Source: Chloroflexota bacterium
GTDB taxonomy: Bacteria > Chloroflexota > Dehalococcoidia > Dehalococcoidales > JAFGLR01
Length of the DNA: 35,663 nucleotides
Assembly: GCA_016210585.1 (NCBI GenBank)
Contig: JACQTX010000136.1
Span: 1 to 35,663, forward strand
Direction: 5' to 3'
Part shown: one piece after another, positions 7,589 to 16,033 of the stretch
Position numbering within the stretch: position 1 is the stretch's first letter
Layout of the letters: each line of letters opens with the position of its first letter
The notes under the pieces: generated by a model
Database searches by the model: none
The model's input: only the letters and a program-made list of their open reading frames with translations
What the model was told of the DNA's origin: nothing
Position numbers and translations under genes: made by a program

Positions 7589-8728
7589 ATGAAAGCCATT
7601 GTTTTTCACGGCACGCGGAATATCCTTGCCGAGGAACTGCCAATACCCAGGCCTGGCAAAGGTGAGTTGCTCCTGCGTCCCATGGCGGCTGGCATTTGCT
7701 TTAGCGACAAGCTCATCTACGAATCAGACCGCCCTTACTACCGAAAGGGCATCATAATTGGGCACGAGGGCTGTGGCGAAGTCGCTGAAATCGGTGAAGG
7801 TGTGACCGGCTGGCAAATGGGTGAACGCGTGGTAGTGGACCCGTTCATCTACTGCGGCCAGTGCCTCGCCTGCCTCATGGGACAGCACGCCATCTGCGAG
7901 GAGCGGCTGGCCAGACGGCTGGGTCGGACACTCGGAGCCAATGCTCTGCGTGCCGAAGATGGTAGCCTTTACCACGGGCTATTAGCCGAGTATTGCACTG
8001 TGCCAGCCCAGAACTGCTACCGGCTGCCGGAGAATGTGGATGTTGTGGCCGGAGCAAGCGTGGAGCCAATGGCCCAGGCACTACACGCCGTGCGGCAGGC
8101 GAGCATGGCGGTCGGCGACAACGTGGTCATCATGGGACTGGAAGACTACAATGCCGCCGCCATAAAGCTCCTGCCGCCACTGGTAAATTGTGTTGTAGTC
8201 GAACCAGTCCAAGTGAGACAGGCATTAGCCAAACGCCTGGGTGCTGATAGAGTCCTTGACCCCACAAAAGTTGAGGTTAGACAGGAAATGCGTAAGCTGA
8301 TGCCGTTTGGTGCCGATGTAGTCCTCGTGTCCGTTGAAGACTACATTGAGCCGTCGCTGCAATATCCGGACTGGGCGCACGAAATCGTCCGTAGCGGGGG
8401 CACCATAGTTATGATGCGCTTTTATCTGAAAGGCAACATCGGCGACCGGGCGGGTGTCCAGTATTCCTATGCCAAAGGGGTAACGTTGAAGCTGCCCGGG
8501 GCATTTTCAGAAGACACCACTAGAGGTGGCCGGGCGCGGAGCGATTACCAGACGGTTATTGACGGCATGGCGACTGGCAGACTGAACGGCACCTCTCATG
8601 TAAGCATGGTCATCCCCTTTCAGAGCATTTGCTCTAAGGCAGACATTGATGACCTGTTTGGCATGTTGCCTGAGAAGGAAACCAAAATCGTCATTAGCAT
8701 GGAGAATAAGCAAAGGCAAAGACCATGA
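7589..8728 (+). CDS. Zinc alcohol dehydrogenase-like protein with degenerate nucleotide-binding loop
   Basis: This 379-residue MDR-family protein keeps the zinc sites: Cys37 (GICFSD), His59-Glu60 (GHE), Glu159 in VEP, and the structural Cys at 89, 92, 95 and 103. The glycine-rich loop of the Rossmann fold is missing. At the place where GxGxxG is expected (about 183-189) the sequence is GLEDYNA. Later, SVEDY stands where family members have a Gly-containing turn. The protein may bind a different cofactor, bind NAD weakly, or have become structural. It overlaps the next gene by four bases (ATGA), so translation is coupled. The start is the ATG at 7589; the upstream ribosome-binding site is weak. 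It is distinct from the alcohol dehydrogenase at 726-1763. Confidence 0.8.
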   Translation: MKAIVFHGTRNILAEELPIPRPGKGELLLRPMAAGICFSDKLIYESDRPYYRKGIIIGHEGCGEVAEIGEGVTGWQMGERVVVDPFIYCGQCLACLMGQHAICEERLARRLGRTLGANALRAEDGSLYHGLLAEYCTVPAQNCYRLPENVDVVAGASVEPMAQALHAVRQASMAVGDNVVIMGLEDYNAAAIKLLPPLVNCVVVEPVQVRQALAKRLGADRVLDPTKVEVRQEMRKLMPFGADVVLVSVEDYIEPSLQYPDWAHEIVRSGGTIVMMRFYLKGNIGDRAGVQYSYAKGVTLKLPGAFSEDTTRGGRARSDYQTVIDGMATGRLNGTSHVSMVIPFQSICSKADIDDLFGMLPEKETKIVISMENKQRQRP

Positions 8729-9486
8729 AGTTGGAGGATAAGGTAGCGGTAGTGACTGGCGCCGGCCAGGGAATCGGGCGGGCCATTGCCCTTGCCCTCG
8801 CCAGAGAAGGGGCTAGAGTCGTTACCACTGATATAGACTTGCCCTCAGCCCAGCAAACAGCCGATGAGATAAGAGCACTGGCGAGGCCGGCACTGGCCAT
8901 AAAGGCTGATGTCTCTCGGAGTGCCGAGGTAAGCCAGCTTGTTAGACAGACGCTTGAAGCATTTGGTAAGGTGGACATCCTGGTCAACAATGCTGGGATT
9001 GACCAGATTGTATCCGTCCGAGATACGACTGAAGCGCAGTGGGACGCCCACATGGACGTCAATTTGAAGGGTCCGTTTCTATGCAGCCAGGCATTCGGCG
9101 AGCACATGATAAAGCAGAAGTATGGGCGCATTATCAACATTGCCTCGGTAGTCGTGCACCGGACGCCACCGGGCCAGGCGGCTTACGGCGCTAGCAAAGC
9201 CGGGGTCATCATTCTTACGAGGGTCCTCGCTATTGAGTGGGCGAGACATAATATCAATGTCAATTCCGTTAGCCCCGGCATGGTCCGGACACCCCTGATT
9301 GAAAAGGCCCAGCAAGAAAACCCGCGGCTTTTTGATAAGTGGTGGGAGAGCATCCCCCAAAGGCGGTTCATTGAACCGGGGGAGATAGGCAATGCCGTCC
9401 TGTTCCTGGCCTCCCCGGAAGCCGATGCGATTACCGGTGCCAACCTGGTCGTTGATGGCGGTGCCAGCGCCATCTGGTCCTACTAA
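8725..9486 (+). CDS. Short-chain dehydrogenase/reductase (FabG-like)
   Basis: This 253-residue classical SDR has every expected motif: TGAGQGIG (11-18) for the cofactor, NNAG (88-91), and the triad Ser141, Tyr154 and Lys158 (YGASK). The C-terminal GANLVVDGG is typical. Asp36 after the second beta-strand (TTDID) suggests NAD rather than NADP. It would interconvert a hydroxyacyl-CoA or other secondary alcohol and the ketone. It is coupled to the genes on either side: ATGA overlap with the upstream alcohol dehydrogenase-like gene and TAATG overlap with the downstream HdrB-like gene. Substrate unknown. Confidence 0.92.
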   Translation: MKLEDKVAVVTGAGQGIGRAIALALAREGARVVTTDIDLPSAQQTADEIRALARPALAIKADVSRSAEVSQLVRQTLEAFGKVDILVNNAGIDQIVSVRDTTEAQWDAHMDVNLKGPFLCSQAFGEHMIKQKYGRIINIASVVVHRTPPGQAAYGASKAGVIILTRVLAIEWARHNINVNSVSPGMVRTPLIEKAQQENPRLFDKWWESIPQRRFIEPGEIGNAVLFLASPEADAITGANLVVDGGASAIWSY

Positions 9487-10322
9487 TGCCTGTGGTATGG
9501 AGAAAGACATTGCTTGACGAAACAATGGTAGCCAACATCCGCTCCTGCGGCATCATACAGGGTGAGGCCAAAAGCAAAGAGCGGTGGCGGCTCCTCACGG
9601 AGCAATTAGGCTTGCGGAGTGCTGGCAAAGCTGAATACGCATTGCTGGCCAGCTGCTACCTCCCCTTTCTGGTGCCGGAAGCTATGCGGTCGCTGGGTCG
9701 TCTCCTGGGATATTTCGAAGTGGACTACTCCCTGCTGCCACAGGAATATTGCTGTGGCGCGCCGCTTTTCCAGCAAGCTCTCCGGGACAAAGATGCTGCC
9801 GAGATGGTTGAAGTGGACGGACTGGCCAGGGCATTTCTGGAGAACAACCTGCATCAGGTGAGGGAGTTGGGTGCCCGCAAGATTATCACTTTCTGTCACG
9901 GCTGTAACATGGTTCATAACCGCTTCAAAGGCCTTATACCCTTCGATGTCGTGTGGTATCCCACTTTGTTGGCACAGCTCTGGCACAGTGGGAGATTGGA
10001 ACTGCATGCTGATTACTATGCTGGCTGCTATGACTTCTACGGCAAAGTCAGTCACGGAACCCCCGATCTCGAATCTCCCCTGTCAGTGCTAAGTGGAATC
10101 GAAGGGCTTCATCTGCATCAGCTCAATCACCGGCTGTGCTGCTACCGGACACGGCAAAAAGAACAGCTCGTGGCTAGTATCGAAAGCCACACGGTGATAA
10201 CTATCTGTGCCGGCTGTACGGTCAGAATCAGAGAGGCCCTGGGAAATCAGGCTGAGTGTAAGGTGCTCATGTTGCCGGAAGTTGCCTGGTCAGCGCTCGG
10301 CACTGTACGGGGGGAGGTGTAG
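9486..10322 (+). CDS. HdrB-like CCG-domain iron-sulfur protein
   Basis: This 278-residue protein has two cysteine-rich CCG-type motifs, as in heterodisulfide reductase subunit B, GlpC and LutA. The first has Cys57, Cys89-Cys90, and Cys137/Cys140 (CHGC). The second has Cys181, Cys218-Cys219, and Cys241/Cys244 (CAGC). In HdrB these motifs hold non-cubane [4Fe-4S] clusters that handle thiol/disulfide or two-electron chemistry. No HdrA, HdrC, ferredoxin domain or membrane partner is nearby. It is the last gene of the operon that starts with the BcrB/C-type subunits, so it may hand electrons to or from that system, but this is inference. The start overlaps the SDR stop as TAATG; an in-frame ATG 13 codons downstream is an alternative. 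Confidence 0.8.
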   Translation: MPVVWRKTLLDETMVANIRSCGIIQGEAKSKERWRLLTEQLGLRSAGKAEYALLASCYLPFLVPEAMRSLGRLLGYFEVDYSLLPQEYCCGAPLFQQALRDKDAAEMVEVDGLARAFLENNLHQVRELGARKIITFCHGCNMVHNRFKGLIPFDVVWYPTLLAQLWHSGRLELHADYYAGCYDFYGKVSHGTPDLESPLSVLSGIEGLHLHQLNHRLCCYRTRQKEQLVASIESHTVITICAGCTVRIREALGNQAECKVLMLPEVAWSALGTVRGEV

Positions 10323-10339
10323 ACCACGGAAAACAGCCC

Positions 10340-10368
10340 TTGACAAAGTCACTACACGGTGCTAGAGT
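10340..10368 (+). promoter_or_regulatory. Predicted promoter of dctPQM
   Basis: TTGACA (10340-10345), 17 bases ending in TGC (extended -10), then TAGAGT (10363-10368). It begins 18 bases after the stop of the preceding operon. The operator lies 16 bases downstream of the -10. Confidence 0.65.
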
Positions 10369-10384
10369 ATCGCTATCACTCGTA

Positions 10385-10409
10385 AATTTGAACACCCAGT
10401 ATTTAATAA
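10385..10409. promoter_or_regulatory. Operator site 2 (upstream of dctP)
   Basis: The right arm AGTATTTAATAA (10398-10409) is identical over 12 bases to the right arm of site 1. The left arm is degenerate (GAACACC instead of AAATACT), so this is probably a weaker site. It lies in the dctPQM leader, about 165 bases before the dctP ATG; the rest of that leader shows no credible ORF. Confidence 0.75.
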
Positions 10410-10574
10410 CATTGGCAATAAGCGCTATGATTTTCACAGGTTGCCGAAGGGGGGTGACACGGACGGATGAAATAGGGGCGGGTCTTATGGAACAGCATCA
10501 TTGGTTCTGCTATTACCAGAGCATGGGATTCAAGCACTGCTGCACTTGATTGAAAGAAGACAAAGGAGGAAAGT

Positions 10575-11699
10575 ATGACCCGGGGAAAATCGCTAGTCAT
10601 TGTATCTCTACTTGCCACACTAATTATTGTGCTAGTTGGTTGCTCTCAGCCCGCATCATCGCCGGCGCCTGCCCCGACAGTAACTGCTACGGCAACTGTC
10701 ACCACGACTATTACTACAACTGCCACACCCACTCCGCAGACGGCAACACCTTCTCCGACACCAACGACAGCGCCTCAGTTCTCGATGCGTCTAGCTTCAA
10801 CCGTCCCAGCAACACATCCCCAGGGCAGGGAGTTCTCACGTTTCGCCGATAGGGTTAATGAGCGGGCCAAAGGGAAACTCAAGATAACCTTTATGACCTA
10901 TGCCGAGCTTCCGGCATTCAAGTCCACTGAAGCGTTAACACTGCTGAAAGACGGTAGTCTTGATCTGTCCCTAGTGGCGAACATCCTCTTGGCTGGGAGT
11001 GACCCGCTTCTTTCTGCCAGTGAGTTGCCTTACATTACGCGTTCCCTCCCTGATGCTCAAAAAGCACTGGACATTGCCAAACCCTACTATGAACCAGTAT
11101 TTGCGAAATACAATGCGGTGCCGCTCGCCTACACATGGCTACCGGGCCTGCACTTCTGGTTTACCAAGCCGGTTGAGTCTCTGGCTGACGTAAAAGGGCT
11201 AAAAGTCCGTGTCTTCAGCCCGGAAACCAGTGAACTGGTGACCGGCATGGGCGGCAGTCCAATAACGCTGGCCAGTGGGGAGGTTAGTGCCGCCTTGGAC
11301 CGGGGAACCATCGAAGGCGTCATGACCCTGGCCAGTTCTTTGGGCACTATGGGCTGGGCAGCGTCCATAAAGAGCGGGATATGGATTAACTCACCATTCA
11401 CCATATCTATGCTGATGATAGGCAAACAGCAGCTGGATAAGCTGCCTAAAGACCTTCAGGACATCGTCTGGCAGTCGGCCAAAGAGATGGAGACCGAACT
11501 CTATAAGTATCCGACTGTGTGGGAAGGCGAAGGAGTTATTGACGTATTGCAGAGGGGCATAGAGATTAATACCCTCCCGAAGGATGACCAGGCCAAGATG
11601 CTTGAATTAGCCCGTGCGGTGTGGGACAACTGGGCAAAACGAGCTGGTGGTCAAGCCAACGAGCTCCTCTCCGCCATAAGGAAAGCCCTGAATTATTAA
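10575..11699 (+). CDS. dctP: TRAP transporter substrate-binding lipoprotein DctP
   Basis: This is a 374-residue extracytoplasmic binding protein. A hydrophobic signal segment ends in the lipobox LVGC (Cys23), so it is membrane-anchored by lipid. It is followed by about 45 residues of Ala/Pro/Thr-rich linker. The mature domain starts with FSMRLASTVPATHPQG and contains the DctP signatures, including GLKVRV, whose Arg normally pairs with the ligand's carboxylate. The ligand should therefore be a carboxylic acid. AAAGGAGGAAAGT before the ATG is an excellent ribosome-binding site. It leads the dctPQM unit under an island-type promoter and operator. A 190-base structured gap separates it from dctQ. 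Confidence 0.93.
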   Translation: MTRGKSLVIVSLLATLIIVLVGCSQPASSPAPAPTVTATATVTTTITTTATPTPQTATPSPTPTTAPQFSMRLASTVPATHPQGREFSRFADRVNERAKGKLKITFMTYAELPAFKSTEALTLLKDGSLDLSLVANILLAGSDPLLSASELPYITRSLPDAQKALDIAKPYYEPVFAKYNAVPLAYTWLPGLHFWFTKPVESLADVKGLKVRVFSPETSELVTGMGGSPITLASGEVSAALDRGTIEGVMTLASSLGTMGWAASIKSGIWINSPFTISMLMIGKQQLDKLPKDLQDIVWQSAKEMETELYKYPTVWEGEGVIDVLQRGIEINTLPKDDQAKMLELARAVWDNWAKRAGGQANELLSAIRKALNY

Positions 11700-11715
11700 C
11701 TTGCTTGAAAGTAAC

Positions 11716-11797
11716 GGCAGGTGGTGAGTTACTGCTGATTGGTTCTCGGTAATAGTTACCAGCGACAGCAGCCAGTTCTTTGCCAGCACCACCTGCC
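11716..11797 (+). other. Nested inverted repeats between dctP and dctQ
   Basis: GGCAGGTGGTG (11716-11726) pairs perfectly with CACCACCTGCC (11787-11797). Inside it, CTGCTG (11732-11737) pairs with CAGCAG (11766-11771), and GGTAATAGTTACC (11748-11760) forms a five-pair hairpin. An alternative pairing, AGTAAC (11710-11715) with GTTACT (11728-11733), would compete with the outer stem. There is no U-tract, so it does not look like an intrinsic terminator. It could stabilise the dctP message or limit read-through, giving more binding protein than membrane subunits. Confidence 0.6.
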
Positions 11798-11889
11798 CCG
11801 TTGTCGACGGTCAAGACGCAGGTTTGGGGCGTGGCAAAAACAGTAACCCCTCGCGCTGCGAACGTAGACGGCAGGCCGTGACTGGAAGA

Positions 11890-12417
11890 ATGAAAAAAAG
11901 AAGCGGGATGGTGCGGATGGACCATGCGATTAGGCGTATGGAAGACTGGAGTGGGCGAGCTTCTGCCTTCCTTATTTTTGTCATCATGATTCTGGTGACG
12001 GTAGACGTATTATCGAGAGGCATCTGGCGAAAGTCGTTGGTCTTCGCCGATGAGTACGCCGGATATCTCTTTGTAGGCGTCGTCTTTCTCGGTCTCGCTC
12101 ACACGTCTCGGTCCGGGGCTCACATTGGCGTAGACCTTATCGTGGGCCGCCTGCAAGGGGTCCGGAAGGCTGTCATCGAGCTACTTGCTAATATGCTCGT
12201 CCTTACGTATGTTACTTTGTTGGTGTGGTTTTCAATACGTTTTCTCCTGAACACCATCGCAGTGGGCATGCGCTCGTCAACCGTAATGCACACCCCTATG
12301 TTCATTCCGCAACTACTGGTACCAGTTGGCCTGTGCATTTTTGGGCTACATCTTCTGGCGAGCTTGATAAGAAACATTAGTGCATTACTGGCTTGGGGAA
12401 AGGAGTCAAGAGCTTGA
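11890..12417 (+). CDS. dctQ: TRAP transporter small membrane subunit DctQ
   Basis: This is a 175-residue membrane protein with four hydrophobic segments, the DctQ pattern: SAFLIFVIMILVTVDVLS, YAGYLFVGVVFLGLAH, a long one over LANMLVLTYVTLLVWFSI, and LLVPVGLCIFGLHLLASLI. It forms the membrane complex with DctM and receives ligand from DctP. The start is chosen at ATG 11890 behind GGAAG. In-frame ATGs at 11908 and 11917 are possible, and an open frame back to 11824 would add an Arg-rich extension overlapping the structured intergenic region. It overlaps dctM by four bases (TTGA). Confidence 0.88.
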   Translation: MKKRSGMVRMDHAIRRMEDWSGRASAFLIFVIMILVTVDVLSRGIWRKSLVFADEYAGYLFVGVVFLGLAHTSRSGAHIGVDLIVGRLQGVRKAVIELLANMLVLTYVTLLVWFSIRFLLNTIAVGMRSSTVMHTPMFIPQLLVPVGLCIFGLHLLASLIRNISALLAWGKESRA

Positions 12418-13694
12418 TCCCGGGTGCCATTCTGCTTTTGGTACTTCTGTTCTCCGGTGTCTGGATCGGCGCCAGCCTGGGACTGGGAGGAATTGTCCAG
12501 TTGTTTTCGATAGGCGGCCTCGTGCAAATGCGTGCAGTAGGCAACCTGCTTTACAACTCCACAGACAACTTCCTTTTAGTAGCAGTCCCACTATTTATAT
12601 TCATGGGCGAGGCGTTTCAGAGAAGCGGACTTTCTATCCGATTCTATGAAAGTGCCGCCAAGCTGTTCGGGCGTTTCCCTGGGGGTCTTCTGCAAACAAA
12701 CATCATTGGTTGTGCCATTTTCTCGGCTGTAGCCGGGTCAAGTGCTGCCGTCGCGGCCACTATGTCTACCGTAGCTATACCGACCATGGAGAGGCAGGGC
12801 TACGATAAGGAGCTTACCTACGGGTCACTAGCGGCTGGCGGCACATTGGGTATTCTTATTCCACCAAGTCTTGCCTTGATTATTTATGGTGCTATGGTGT
12901 TACAGCCGGTGCCAGAGCTTTTTATGGCAGGGGTTATGCCTGGATTGATGCTGGCCGGTATTTTCTCACTCTACCTTGCCATCCGCGTGTTGCTTAAGCC
13001 AGGGCTGGCACCGCTTCCCCCCATGATTACATGGCGAGAAAGGGTGTCCTCTCTGCCTGGACTCATTCCAGTAATTCTGCTGGTATTCATATTGCTTGGT
13101 GGCATATACACAGGTATTGCTACCCCCACAGAGGTTGCCGCTCTGGGGTCGCTAGCCTGTATCGTGCTGGCAATTGCCTACCGTTGTTTTAGCTGGGCGG
13201 CTCTACGTGATTCCCTATTGGCTGCTACCAGGACAACATGTATGGTGATGTTTATTGTCCTGGGTGCGCTGACAGTAACCTTCGCCGTATCTCTTTCTGG
13301 AGTGGAAAGACAGATATTCGCCGCTGTGGGCGCTTACCATGGCCCGTCACTGGTTGTGCTTATTCTCATTCTACTTATGTATGGTATCCTGGGTATGTTT
13401 CTGGATGGGCTGTCAATGATGCTATTGAGCCTTCCGGTGGTCTACCCTGTTATTATTGCCCTCGGCTATGACCCCATCTGGTTCGCTGTAATCCTGGTAA
13501 TCTGGATTGAGATTGGGCTGCTCACGCCACCAGTTGGCATCAATCTTTTCATTGTGAGAGGCATCGCACGCGGTGCTACTCTGGGTGAGGTGATTCGCGG
13601 GGCGACTCCCTTTGTCTTTCTCATGATACTTGGCACCGTACTGTTGATAGCGTTTCCAAGTATTGCTCTCTGGCTGCCGGGGCAGATGAAATGA
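12414..13694 (+). CDS. dctM: TRAP transporter large permease subunit DctM
   Basis: This is a 426-residue, very hydrophobic protein of normal DctM length with about a dozen membrane segments. Recognisable family blocks are VPLFIFMGE, GRFPGGLLQTNI, AGSSAAVAATMSTVAIPTM, GGTLGILIPPSL and TPPVGINLF. It is the sodium-driven transport subunit. The start is taken as TTG 12414, because AGGAG lies eight bases upstream and the codon overlaps the dctQ stop as TTGA. A TTG at 12393 lacks such a site. Only five bases separate its stop from the -35 element of the next operon, with no terminator visible, so read-through is likely. Confidence 0.92.
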   Translation: MIPGAILLLVLLFSGVWIGASLGLGGIVQLFSIGGLVQMRAVGNLLYNSTDNFLLVAVPLFIFMGEAFQRSGLSIRFYESAAKLFGRFPGGLLQTNIIGCAIFSAVAGSSAAVAATMSTVAIPTMERQGYDKELTYGSLAAGGTLGILIPPSLALIIYGAMVLQPVPELFMAGVMPGLMLAGIFSLYLAIRVLLKPGLAPLPPMITWRERVSSLPGLIPVILLVFILLGGIYTGIATPTEVAALGSLACIVLAIAYRCFSWAALRDSLLAATRTTCMVMFIVLGALTVTFAVSLSGVERQIFAAVGAYHGPSLVVLILILLMYGILGMFLDGLSMMLLSLPVVYPVIIALGYDPIWFAVILVIWIEIGLLTPPVGINLFIVRGIARGATLGEVIRGATPFVFLMILGTVLLIAFPSIALWLPGQMK

Positions 13695-13698
13695 GCGT

Positions 13699-13727
13699 TT
13701 GACATAGCAGCATGGAAATGCTAAGCT
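13699..13727 (+). promoter_or_regulatory. Predicted promoter of the 13820-29165 operon
   Basis: TTGACA (13699-13704), 17 bases ending in TGC (extended -10), then TAAGCT (13722-13727). The weak -10 with TGN extension matches the other island promoters. The operator begins seven bases downstream. Confidence 0.6.
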
Positions 13728-13734
13728 AAGAGCA

Positions 13735-13759
13735 AAATTAGATACTCGGTATTCAACAA
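13735..13759. promoter_or_regulatory. Operator site 3 (upstream of the molybdopterin oxidoreductase operon)
   Basis: The core GATACT-C-GGTATT (13741-13753) with the AT-rich flank CAACAA aligns with the site 1 palindrome, centred on 13747. It lies over the expected transcription start, a position suited to repression. Confidence 0.75.
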
Positions 13760-13819
13760 TCCAGTTTGACTCGCAACTTCTGTAAGATTATCGTTCCATC
13801 TTGCTTTCCTGAAGATTTG

Positions 13820-16033
13820 ATGACTTTAGACAGCGATACGAAAATTGTCCGAACAGGGGCCTGCTACGATTGCGGTGGCCGGTGCGTCCACAAGCTCTAT
13901 GTGCAGAACGGGAGAGTCGTGCGGATGGAGACGGACGACGGCGAAGAGCCTCAGCTAAGGTCCTGCGCCCGGGGACGGGCTTATCGCCAAATCGTCTATC
14001 ATCCTGACCGCCTCAGGTACCCTATGAAACGGGCCGGGTCCCGCGGGGAAGGGAAGTTTGAACGCATTTCCTGGGACGAGGCGCTGGATACCATCGCCAC
14101 CGAGTTTAAGCGAGTCAAAGAGAAATATGGCAATGCCGCCATTCTCGGTAGTGATTGGTCGGGACCAGCCGGTATTTTCCATGGCCAGAGACACTTGACC
14201 CGTATTCTCAACTTGTTCGGCGGCGGTACCATGACCTCAGGCGGCGCCTCTGGGGAGAATTCCACCTTTGCCGCGAGAGCAGTCTACGGCACGATGACCA
14301 ACGGTAACACGCGTGATGACCACATGAACTCCAAGTTAATGATACTGTGGGGCTGGAACCCGGCCAACAGCATATGGAGCACAGGCACCACCCTTCATCT
14401 CGTCCGAGCCAGGGAGACGGGTGCCAGAGTGATTTATATTGACCCCCGGTTTACTGATAGTGCCGCTACCCTCGCTGACCAGTGGATACCCATCAGACCC
14501 GGGACAGATGCCGCCCTCTTACTGGCTATGGCTAATGTGATAATAACCGAGAACCTCCAAGAGCAGAGCTTTCTCAATAAATACACGGTGGGCTTTGACA
14601 TATTCAGGAATTATGTGACCGGCACCGGAGATGGTGTGCCCAAGACATCACACTGGGCAGAGAACGTTACTGGCATCCCGGCGACGATCATCGAGCAATT
14701 GGCTAGGGAATATGCCACGCTGAAACCAGCGGCACTAATTCCCGGATACGCACCGGGACGGACGGCATATGGCACCGAGTTCCATCGGCTCACCGCAACG
14801 CTAGCGGCAATGACCGGGAATATCGGCATCCACGGTGGTGGTGCCGCCGGTTTCGAGCGCGGGCCGGTAGGCATAATGATTGGACCGGTAATCCCGCAGG
14901 GTAGGAATCCTCTTGAGGAAGGCACACCTTCACTGCGGGGCAGTCTTGATACCGACCTGCGCCGCCGCTTCCGTCCGCACCACTGCGAGGTATGGGATCT
15001 TATTTTGCGAGGCAAAGCAGGCGGCTATCCAACTGATATCAAGCTCCTATATGTGGTTGGCTCCGACGTCCTCAATCAGTTTCCAAACGTGAACAAGGGC
15101 GTCCAGGCCTTGCAAAAGCTGGAATTCATCGTCATGCATGAGCAGTTCATAACGCCTACAGCCAAGTTTGCGGATATCCTGTTGCCGGCGAATACTAACT
15201 GGGAAAGGAATGACATTGCCCGGCCGTGGCTCTCCGGGCCTTACTATATCTTCATGAACCAGGCAATCGATTCCATGTATGAGACCAAGTCCGACTTTGA
15301 GATTTTTTGCGCGTTGGGGAAACGGCTAGGTATCACTTACAGCGATAAGACAGAAGAGGAATGGCTGGAAAAGCTGGTGCGGACCTCGGCTGATTTGGCG
15401 GAGGACATCCCCGACTACGAGAAGTTCAAGAAGGATGGCGTTCAGAAACTCAAACTGACAGGGCCACAAATCAGCTTCGAAAAGGAAATCAATGACCCGG
15501 GGCATAACCCATTCCCCACCCCCTCGGGCAAGATAGAAATATACTCCGACCGGCTGGCAAAGTTGAATAATCCCAGCATGCCTGCTGTCCCCAAGTATAT
15601 TGAGACGTGGGAGAGCGTAAATGACCCGATGGCCGAGAAGTATCCCCTGCAGCTGGTTACCACACATCACAAGACCCGGGCCCATTCCTGCTTCGATAAC
15701 GTTAGCTGGCTCAAAGAACTTGAGCCGCAGGTAGTCTGGATTAACCGCATCGACTCTGAATCCAGAGGCATCCGTGATGGCCAGCAGGTGCTGGTGTTTA
15801 ATGAGCGGGGTAAGACCGTGACCAGGGCTAAGGTGACCGAGAGAATAATGCCCGGCGTGGTCTCTATGGGTGAAGGCGCCTGGTACACTCCGGATAAGAA
15901 CGGCATAGACTGGGGTGGCAATCCCAATGTCCTGACAAGAGACTCGTATTGTGCTGGTGGTGGTTGGCCCACCAATACTTGCCTGGTTGAGGTGCTGCCC
16001 TTGCAGGAGGAACTCGCTGGAGGTAACGTGTAA
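13820..16033 (+). CDS. Molybdopterin (bis-MGD) oxidoreductase, DMSO-reductase family, cytoplasmic
   Basis: This 737-residue catalytic subunit has an N-terminal [4Fe-4S] site at Cys15, Cys18, Cys22 and Cys49 (CARGRAY), followed by the molybdopterin domains. VIYIDPRFTDSAATLADQWIPIRPGTDAALLLA and the C-terminal MGEGAWYTPDKNGIDWGGNPNVLT are close in style to DmsA. There is no twin-arginine signal, and no iron-sulfur or membrane partner subunit is nearby, so it probably acts in the cytoplasm with a soluble donor, or catalyses a non-redox or hydroxyl-transfer reaction like acetylene hydratase or pyrogallol transhydroxylase. The Mo ligand cannot be assigned safely; the likely region reads NGNTRDDHMNS. 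ATG 13820 is preferred to a TTG at 13766 that lies almost on the operator. VOC protein 2 overlaps its stop. Confidence 0.87.
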   Translation: MTLDSDTKIVRTGACYDCGGRCVHKLYVQNGRVVRMETDDGEEPQLRSCARGRAYRQIVYHPDRLRYPMKRAGSRGEGKFERISWDEALDTIATEFKRVKEKYGNAAILGSDWSGPAGIFHGQRHLTRILNLFGGGTMTSGGASGENSTFAARAVYGTMTNGNTRDDHMNSKLMILWGWNPANSIWSTGTTLHLVRARETGARVIYIDPRFTDSAATLADQWIPIRPGTDAALLLAMANVIITENLQEQSFLNKYTVGFDIFRNYVTGTGDGVPKTSHWAENVTGIPATIIEQLAREYATLKPAALIPGYAPGRTAYGTEFHRLTATLAAMTGNIGIHGGGAAGFERGPVGIMIGPVIPQGRNPLEEGTPSLRGSLDTDLRRRFRPHHCEVWDLILRGKAGGYPTDIKLLYVVGSDVLNQFPNVNKGVQALQKLEFIVMHEQFITPTAKFADILLPANTNWERNDIARPWLSGPYYIFMNQAIDSMYETKSDFEIFCALGKRLGITYSDKTEEEWLEKLVRTSADLAEDIPDYEKFKKDGVQKLKLTGPQISFEKEINDPGHNPFPTPSGKIEIYSDRLAKLNNPSMPAVPKYIETWESVNDPMAEKYPLQLVTTHHKTRAHSCFDNVSWLKELEPQVVWINRIDSESRGIRDGQQVLVFNERGKTVTRAKVTERIMPGVVSMGEGAWYTPDKNGIDWGGNPNVLTRDSYCAGGGWPTNTCLVEVLPLQEELAGGNV

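Noticed and set aside
10340-10549. A 69-codon open frame before dctP
   Set aside because: It starts on the -35 element, has a TTG start without a ribosome-binding site, and contains the promoter and operator.
11824-11889. An N-terminal extension of DctQ starting at 11824
   Set aside because: The extension is Arg-rich, lacks a ribosome-binding site and is not typical of DctQ, whose first segment begins shortly after ATG 11890.
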